Assembly: GCA_945905915.1 (NCBI GenBank)
Contig: CAMDQL010000015.1
Span: forward strand, 1-28,951
Source of the DNA: Flavobacterium psychrophilum
Lineage (GTDB): Bacteria; Bacteroidota; Bacteroidia; Flavobacteriales; Flavobacteriaceae
Direction: 5' to 3'
Length of the DNA stretch: 28,951 nt
Part shown: piece by piece, positions 24,682-28,951 of the stretch
How the letters are laid out: the number at the start of each line of letters is the position of its first letter
Position numbering within the stretch: the first letter of the stretch is position 1
Position numbers and translations under genes: made by a program
The notes under the pieces: model-generated
What the model saw: only the letters and a program-made list of their open reading frames with translations
What the model was told of the DNA's origin: nothing
Database searches by the model: none

Positions 24682-25815
24682 ATGTCACAAAACATTCAAC
24701 TTAACACCATAGAAGAAGCTATAGAAGACATCCGTCAAGGAAAGGTAATCATTGTAGTTGATGATGAAGATAGAGAAAATGAAGGCGATTTTTTAGCTGC
24801 TGCCGAAAAAGTAACTCCTGAGATGATCAATTTTATGGCAACTCATGGGCGAGGTCTTATTTGTGCTCCTCTTACCGAATCGCGTTGTAAAGAATTAGAT
24901 CTTCATGCAATGGTTCGTAATAATACCGATCACATGGAAACTGCCTTCACCGTTTCGGTAGATTTAAAAGGACGTGGAGTAAGTACCGGTATTTCTGCTT
25001 CTGATAGAGCTAAAACTATTCAAGCCTTAATTGATCCAAGCACCAAGTCTTTTGATTTAGCACGTCCTGGACACATTTTTCCATTGATTGCAAAGCAAGG
25101 TGGAGTTTTACGACGCACAGGGCATACAGAAGCTGCTATTGATTTTGCCCGTTTAGCTGGATTTAAATCGGCTGGAGTAATCGTTGAAATAATGAATGAA
25201 GACGGCACGATGGCACGCTTACCTCAACTGGTTGAAGTAGCTAAAAAATTCAATTTAAAATTAGTTTCTATTGAAGATTTAGTTGCCTACCGTATGCAAC
25301 ATGATAGCCTCATTCAAAAAAAGGAAGATTTTGATGTTCAAACGCGCTTTGGAACTTTTAGATTGCGCGCTTATTTACAAACTACAAATAGGCAAGTTCA
25401 TATTGCTTTAACAAAAGGTACGTGGAATGCTGGGGAATCTGTTTTAACTAAAATAAATTCCACACAAATCAATAATGATATTTTAGGTACATTAACAAAT
25501 AATGCCGATCAAAAGCTCGATGATATGTTTCGCAAAATTAACGAAGCAAATAAAGGAGCCATTATTTTCATTAATCAAGAAGTACAATCTATTGAATTAT
25601 TAAATCGTTTAATAGAATTAAAAGTATTACAGGAATCAGGCACACTAAAAGCACCCCAAATAAAAATGGACAGCAAAGATTTTGGTATTGGAGCACAAAT
25701 CTTGCATGATATCGACATAACTAAAATTAAATTGCTTTCTAACAGTTCTGCTCAAACCAAACGAGTGGGAATGATTGGTTATGGACTAGAAATAACAGAA
25801 TATGTAACCTATTAG
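24682..25815 (+). CDS. ribB: DHBP synthase with degenerate GTP-cyclohydrolase-II-like C-terminal domain (RibBX-like)
   Basis: The 377-residue protein has an intact 3,4-dihydroxy-2-butanone-4-phosphate synthase half (1-205): DDEDRENEGDF (27-37), HGRGLICAPL, RPGHIFPL (128-135), RRTGHTEAAIDF with His148. This makes the four-carbon unit of riboflavin from ribulose 5-phosphate. The C-terminal half (~218-377) follows GTP cyclohydrolase II, ending in DFGIGAQIL and GMIGYGLEITEYV, but the zinc cysteines (CDCG region) and RQEGRGIG are absent; the place of the latter reads NQEVQSIELLN. It resembles RibBX proteins, in which that domain lacks cyclohydrolase activity. The ATG at 24682 is used, not the in-frame codon inside the upstream gene. 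No FMN riboswitch precedes it. Confidence 0.9.
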   Translation: MSQNIQLNTIEEAIEDIRQGKVIIVVDDEDRENEGDFLAAAEKVTPEMINFMATHGRGLICAPLTESRCKELDLHAMVRNNTDHMETAFTVSVDLKGRGVSTGISASDRAKTIQALIDPSTKSFDLARPGHIFPLIAKQGGVLRRTGHTEAAIDFARLAGFKSAGVIVEIMNEDGTMARLPQLVEVAKKFNLKLVSIEDLVAYRMQHDSLIQKKEDFDVQTRFGTFRLRAYLQTTNRQVHIALTKGTWNAGESVLTKINSTQINNDILGTLTNNADQKLDDMFRKINEANKGAIIFINQEVQSIELLNRLIELKVLQESGTLKAPQIKMDSKDFGIGAQILHDIDITKIKLLSNSSAQTKRVGMIGYGLEITEYVTY

Positions 25816-25896
25816 TTTTTTTTGAAGCATAATTATTTCGGAATGAAATAGTTAAAAAAAATGTCTCGTTTTTATTTTTTTTTATTCTTAAAAGGT

Positions 25897-25926
25897 TTGC
25901 AGGAATAAAAAAACATTCTATATTTG
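25897..25926 (+). promoter_or_regulatory. tRNA-Ser promoter (TTG-N19-TATATTTG)
   Basis: TTG at 25897-25899 and TATATTTG at 25919-25926 are separated by 19 bases, the best match in the window to the Bacteroidetes -33/-7 consensus. It lies 34 bases before the tRNA gene. Confidence 0.8.
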
Positions 25927-25960
25927 CACTCGCAATCAGGAATTGAGTGCGCGACTTATT

Positions 25961-26045
25961 GGAGAAATGGCAGAGTGGTCGAATGCGGCAGTCTTGAAAA
26001 CTGTTGACTGTAACAGGTCCGGGGGTTCGAATCCCTCTTTCTCCG
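25961..26045 (+). tRNA. tRNA-Ser (anticodon UGA)
   Basis: The 85-base gene folds as a class II tRNA: acceptor GGAGAAA (25961-25967) with TTTCTCC (26038-26044) and discriminator G; D arm; anticodon loop CTTGAAA with TGA at 25995-25997; a long variable arm (GACTGTAACAGGTC); and T stem GGGGG/CCCTC around TTCGAAT. The CCA end is not encoded. A G+C-rich hairpin GCACTC/GAGTGC (25926-25950) lies in its leader. Confidence 0.95.
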
Positions 26046-26051
26046 CAAAAT

Positions 26052-26095
26052 AAAAACCTTAACAATTGAAATTCAATTCGTTAAGGTTTTTTGTT
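26052..26095 (+). terminator. intrinsic terminator after tRNA-Ser
   Basis: AAAAACCTTAAC (26052-26063) pairs with GTTAAGGTTTTT (26080-26091), with an inner AATTGA/TCAATT stem, then T-rich sequence. Confidence 0.85.
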
Positions 26096-26227
26096 TTATA
26101 TTCTAGCCCACATTTAGTCTACATTCGCAAAAATTAATCAGTTTCAAAGGTGTTTTTAAAAAATTAGAATTTGTAATATCCTATATTTTAAATTATATTA
26201 GCGGGTCAATTGTTAAAATAGTTTATT

Positions 26228-27022
26228 ATGAAAAAAATTCTTTACACATATTTTTTTGGATATGCAGCTTATAAATATAGAAGACTATTTAGAACACTAA
26301 TTATTTTAAGTTCTTGTTTTTACACACTTGGTTCATATTATGCCGCTAATCGTGTGTCTATTGATGATTTCAATAATATAAGTTATCATTTGGATGTAAT
26401 TGATTTTTTAATATTAATCATACCATTTCCTTTAACTATAGCTTTAATTAGTTTTTTAATTGAGCCATTCATAGTAAAAAAAAAACCTTTAGAAATTACT
26501 AAAGTTGAAAGCACAAAGAAAACTTTTGTGCATAAATTAAATTCTAAAATTATAACAAATAAGATTATAAGCTATTTTAAGTATGATGGTTCTTATATCA
26601 GTGGCAATAGATATTATTTTAGAAAAATACTTCAATGGCCTTTAATACTATTATTTATTGGATTCTATTTAAGAGCAGTTACAACTTATTATAGATCTAG
26701 AAGTTTAAAAATTTCAGTTTTTAATTCTTATTTATTTGGAATTTATTCAGTAATTATAGATTTCTACATAATATTAATAATACCATTTAATGAAAAATTA
26801 TTTGGTGTGGTTCCCGAAATGCAATGGGTTTTCATTTTCCCAACATTACCATTTGCTTACTTAATTTTTATGGATGGAAAAAATAATAATTCAAATGTTG
26901 TCGAAGAAAACATAATCAATACAGAAGAAATAAGCAAAGACTTAATAGAAACTAATTTCAATATTTCAATTCAAAAAAAAGAAAATAATTTAAATAATCC
27001 TTTTTTTTTTAAAACTAAATGA
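26228..27022 (+). CDS. multi-pass membrane protein of unknown function, probably truncated by a 10-T run
   Basis: I do not recognise this 264-residue protein. It begins MKKILYTYFFGYAAYKYRRLF and has about five hydrophobic segments (~22-40, 58-83, 137-151, 165-187, 199-214), then an Asn/Glu/Lys-rich tail. The frame ends in FFFKTK after a run of ten T at 27001-27010. Dropping one T lets the frame run on without a stop into the membrane segments encoded to 27245, giving 338 residues. There is no start codon ATG for that downstream part. The start is set by the ATG at 26228. It is the first gene after tRNA-Ser, very AT-rich, with no TAnnTTTG promoter match close by. It looks accessory. Confidence 0.6.
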   Translation: MKKILYTYFFGYAAYKYRRLFRTLIILSSCFYTLGSYYAANRVSIDDFNNISYHLDVIDFLILIIPFPLTIALISFLIEPFIVKKKPLEITKVESTKKTFVHKLNSKIITNKIISYFKYDGSYISGNRYYFRKILQWPLILLFIGFYLRAVTTYYRSRSLKISVFNSYLFGIYSVIIDFYIILIIPFNEKLFGVVPEMQWVFIFPTLPFAYLIFMDGKNNNSNVVEENIINTEEISKDLIETNFNISIQKKENNLNNPFFFKTK

Positions 27023-27053
27023 ATTTTTAACTGCCAATTCAACTCACCCAATA

Positions 27054-27245
27054 TTGATAATAGTTTACAGAATTATTTTAAGAGTAGTAATCTTTTTTAT
27101 TGTATTCTTTACATTATTTATTATTCCTTTTAATTTAAATGCAAATTGGTTAATTCCATTTACAATTTTAATTGCATTTTTTGTAACTAAACCAATATCA
27201 AATTATATAATTACAAATTGGCTCCCTGCATTGGAAGCTAAATAA
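27054..27245 (+). pseudogene. membrane-protein fragment, likely C-terminal continuation of the preceding gene
   Basis: The frame encodes two hydrophobic helices (VYRIILRVVIFFIVFFTLFII and WLIPFTILIAFFVTKPI) and ends WLPALEAK. It has no ATG, only a TTG at 27054, but it is open upstream through KLNEFLTANSTHPI to the 10-T run at 27001-27010. There it joins the preceding gene if one T is removed. Both the missing start and the smooth protein-like join suggest one broken gene. An independent 63-residue gene started at TTG is the alternative. Confidence 0.45.
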
Positions 27246-27255
27246 AAAAACTATT

Positions 27256-27603
27256 ATGAAAAAAACTTTTATCAGTATTTTAGTTTCTATATACTTCTAT
27301 TTATTATACATTATTTTAATAATTTCCTTTTACTTATATCACATTCAATTTATACATAATGTATATCTCATTGGTGAAGAAATATCAGGTTTCTTCCCTG
27401 AATGGTGTCCATTTGGTCAACATAAAAGACAAATGACGAAAGAATTGATGTCAATAATTGGTATTATTCCTATAATCATATCTATTGTTATGACTATAAT
27501 TTTTAATAAAAGCAATAAAATAATTCGATGGGTTTTAATAATACTTCCTATTATTTTAATTTTAGCTGTATTCTTATTGACAATTTTAAACCCACTCAAA
27601 TAA
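27256..27603 (+). CDS. small membrane protein of unknown function
   Basis: I do not recognise this 115-residue protein. It has a hydrophobic N terminus (MKKTFISILVSIYFYLLYIILIISFYLY, residues 5-28), a short loop with GEEISGFFPEWCPFGQHKRQM, then two more helices (~67-83 and ~91-111) and ends NPLK. The loop has a single Cys. The ATG at 27256 follows the previous frame by 10 bases, so the genes could be cotranscribed. Base composition is as AT-rich as its neighbours. A partner role with the upstream membrane protein is a guess. Confidence 0.6.
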   Translation: MKKTFISILVSIYFYLLYIILIISFYLYHIQFIHNVYLIGEEISGFFPEWCPFGQHKRQMTKELMSIIGIIPIIISIVMTIIFNKSNKIIRWVLIILPIILILAVFLLTILNPLK

Positions 27604-28195
27604 ATTAACAATTAAATCATAGGCATATCATCTTAATTTAAATAAGCTAATTCTAAACTTCCTAATAGTTTAAAAGAATTACCTATTGCATTGAAGTTAG
27701 GAAGGTTCTTTCTATTTTACAAGCTTTGCTCTCCTGAAAAGCTAAAAAAATCGAATATTTTTTTAAAAATCTATACCCCACCCCCATAATAAAATTTCGG
27801 TTTTCTTATTGGTACACTTATTTAAAAATGGGGGTATAGTATAATCATTCCTTGTATGTAAATTGATATTTAAATGTTCAATTTTTTTAATTTTTTTTAA
27901 AAAAATATTTTTTTTCTAATTTATGTTCAAAAGCCAATAATAACGAAGGTTTACGAGCCACTAATTATGTGTTTTATAGCGTTAATTATTTATAACTATA
28001 ACATATCCCTCTATGTAAGCATATCTAATATATAAATAAGTTTATATTATTAAAATTTATCTATTATTTCAAGCTATATAACACTTCTCCAATGCGAGAA
28101 TATAATTAATAATATTAATTTAGGGTCATGAAATAAATTACTTAATTCTTGCTTATTTTGAATTCAATGAAAAACATATATACACTGATATATTA
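27604..28195. other. gene-free AT-rich region with an inverted repeat
   Basis: No open reading frame longer than a few dozen codons with a sensible start was seen on either strand in these 592 bases. The region holds poly-A/poly-T stretches (27879-27918), the CTATACCCC/GGGGTATAG inverted repeat (27771-27839), and nothing like a tRNA, rRNA or complete insertion sequence. It separates two convergent accessory genes. Confidence 0.6.
27771..27839. repeat. C/G-rich inverted repeat, arms about 40 bases apart
   Basis: CTATACCCC (27771-27779), A, CCCCCAT (27781-27787) faces ATGGGGGTATAG (27828-27839). The right arm can pair with either the CTATACCCC or the CCCCCAT portion of the left arm. The C/G tracts stand out in a region that is otherwise nearly all A and T. 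It could be a transposon end pair, a hairpin or a recombination site. Confidence 0.5.
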
Positions 28196-28951
28196 TTATT
28201 GCAAATTTATTTTATTGTTACATTTTGGGTAGTTTGTACAGCCTAAAAATGTGCTAAATTGTCCAATTCGTTTTACCATAAAACCACTTTCACAACCTGA
28301 GCATAAAATAGAATTTTCTAATATTTCTATTTTACTAAAAGTTTGATTACAGATAGGATAATTAGAACATCCTAAAAAATGATTATTACTTACCGATTGT
28401 TGCCTTAAAAGTAAATGTCCTGTTTGACAATAGGGACACTTAGTTTTACTTAATTTATCATTGTTTGTTGAAAAAATTAAATCGTTATCAATAATTATTT
28501 CTTCTGCAAATAATGAAGCATCTATAGGCAACATTAATATAACTTCATTTTTAGTTCTTGTTAATGCAACATAAAACAATCTTCTCTCTTCAGCAAACCT
28601 ATAATCTTCATGGTCACTTAATAATAAAGATAATATTGGGTCATCATTCATTTTATTTGGAAAACCTAAAATGTGGTTTCTTAGATTTAATATAATTATG
28701 TTGTCTGATTCTAATCCTTTAGATTTGTGAACAGTTATGTACTTTATATCGTAAGATTCTAAACCTTTTATTTCTATTTTATCATTTCGCTCATTATATA
28801 ATATTTTACTTTCTCTAGTTTTCTTTATAAACTCATTAATATCAAATCCATGTCTCCCTAAAATTAATATTGGTTTGTTTCCATACTTATTAATTAATAA
28901 TTTAATTTCATTAATTAAAATTTTTTCTGCATAATCATGAGAATAGTACAC
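28196..28951 (-). CDS. UvrD-type helicase with two topoisomerase-type zinc ribbons, C-terminal part (partial at window edge)
   Basis: The frame is open to the right edge, so this is the last 252 codons of a longer gene on the minus strand. It shows the superfamily-1A motifs V (VHKSKGLESDNIIIL, 74-88) and VI (EERRLFYVALTRTK, 121-134) of UvrD/Rep helicases. Behind them are two zinc ribbons of the bacterial topoisomerase C4 type: Cys172, 175, 195 and 201, and Cys217, 220, 238 and 244, each with CPYC or CSGC and FLGC(S/T)NYP-type patterns. Such tails bind ssDNA. UvrD-like proteins with topoisomerase zinc fingers occur as accessory genes, often annotated as helicase IV-like. The stop TAA is at 28196-28198. 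Whether it belongs to a defence or repair locus cannot be seen. Confidence 0.85.
   Translation of the reverse strand: MYYSHDYAEKILINEIKLLINKYGNKPILILGRHGFDINEFIKKTRESKILYNERNDKIEIKGLESYDIKYITVHKSKGLESDNIIILNLRNHILGFPNKMNDDPILSLLLSDHEDYRFAEERRLFYVALTRTKNEVILMLPIDASLFAEEIIIDNDLIFSTNNDKLSKTKCPYCQTGHLLLRQQSVSNNHFLGCSNYPICNQTFSKIEILENSILCSGCESGFMVKRIGQFSTFLGCTNYPKCNNKINLQ

Noticed and set aside
25739..26065. A minus-strand frame across ribB end and tRNA-Ser
   Set aside because: It runs antisense through the tRNA gene and gives the well-known spurious [16 protein letters not shown] peptide produced by tRNA-Ser complements.
26046..28951. Prophage or integrative element proven by attachment-site repeats
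   Set aside because: No copy of the tRNA-Ser 3' end and no integrase gene was found in the window.
1..28951. CRISPR array, rRNA genes or complete insertion sequence
   Set aside because: No regularly spaced repeats, rRNA sequence or transposase motifs were seen.

Overview
The window looks like a chromosomal segment of a Flavobacterium-type bacterium (Bacteroidota, Flavobacteriia). The evidence is strong A+T richness, signal peptides ending in HAQ or FGQ, a Bacteroidetes-style NusB, the PUR/DUF3276 protein, a leucine dehydrogenase close to nusB, and several upstream matches to the Bacteroidetes -7 promoter element TAnnTTTG. Most of the window is conserved housekeeping sequence. Accessory sequence lies at both ends and in one patch near 5.2-6.1 kb.

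Left end (1-1400): two adjacent LamG/concanavalin-like genes, the first cut by the window edge. A strong intrinsic terminator follows, and a -7-like element 90 bases before it makes a small RNA possible. Peptidase T (pepT) and a secreted propeller-M28-PDZ peptidase form a peptide-degradation pair (1610-5113). A NERD-domain nuclease-like gene follows (5367-6063), broken by one extra T in a 9-T run. Convergent to it is a minus-strand block: leucine dehydrogenase, then nusB, a DUF1573 lipoprotein and yajC (9046 down to 6151).

Middle (9240-20003): an MsbA-like ABC exporter, a PUR-family nucleic-acid-binding protein, a minus-strand POTRA/beta-barrel outer-membrane protein, a DEAD-box-type helicase whose motif II reads DEFD, and a tight run of BatA-like membrane protein, dihydroorotase-like protein (without the metal-binding HxH), Tic20/DUF4870-like protein and esterase. 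Thiol peroxidase (tpx) and a DgkA-type lipid kinase follow.

Envelope and division run (20037-25815): ftsK, lolA, an lptF/lptG-family permease and a ribB-type gene, with gaps of 7-10 bases. The last gene keeps the DHBP-synthase half. Its GTP-cyclohydrolase-like half has lost the zinc cysteines and the RQEGRGIG motif, so it resembles the RibBX variant.

Right end (25919-28951): a tRNA-Ser(UGA) gene with a near-perfect Bacteroidetes promoter and an intrinsic terminator, then a very AT-rich stretch. It holds unrecognised multi-TM proteins (one apparently split at a 10-T run), a 590-base gene-free region with a C/G-rich inverted repeat, and the C-terminal part of a UvrD-type helicase carrying two topoisomerase-type zinc ribbons. 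This looks like a tRNA-adjacent accessory island. No integrase or duplicated tRNA end is visible, so that reading is inference. I saw no CRISPR array, rRNA, complete insertion sequence or clearly new multi-gene system. The best leads are the two homopolymer-broken genes, the two enzyme homologues lacking catalytic ligands, and the island after tRNA-Ser.
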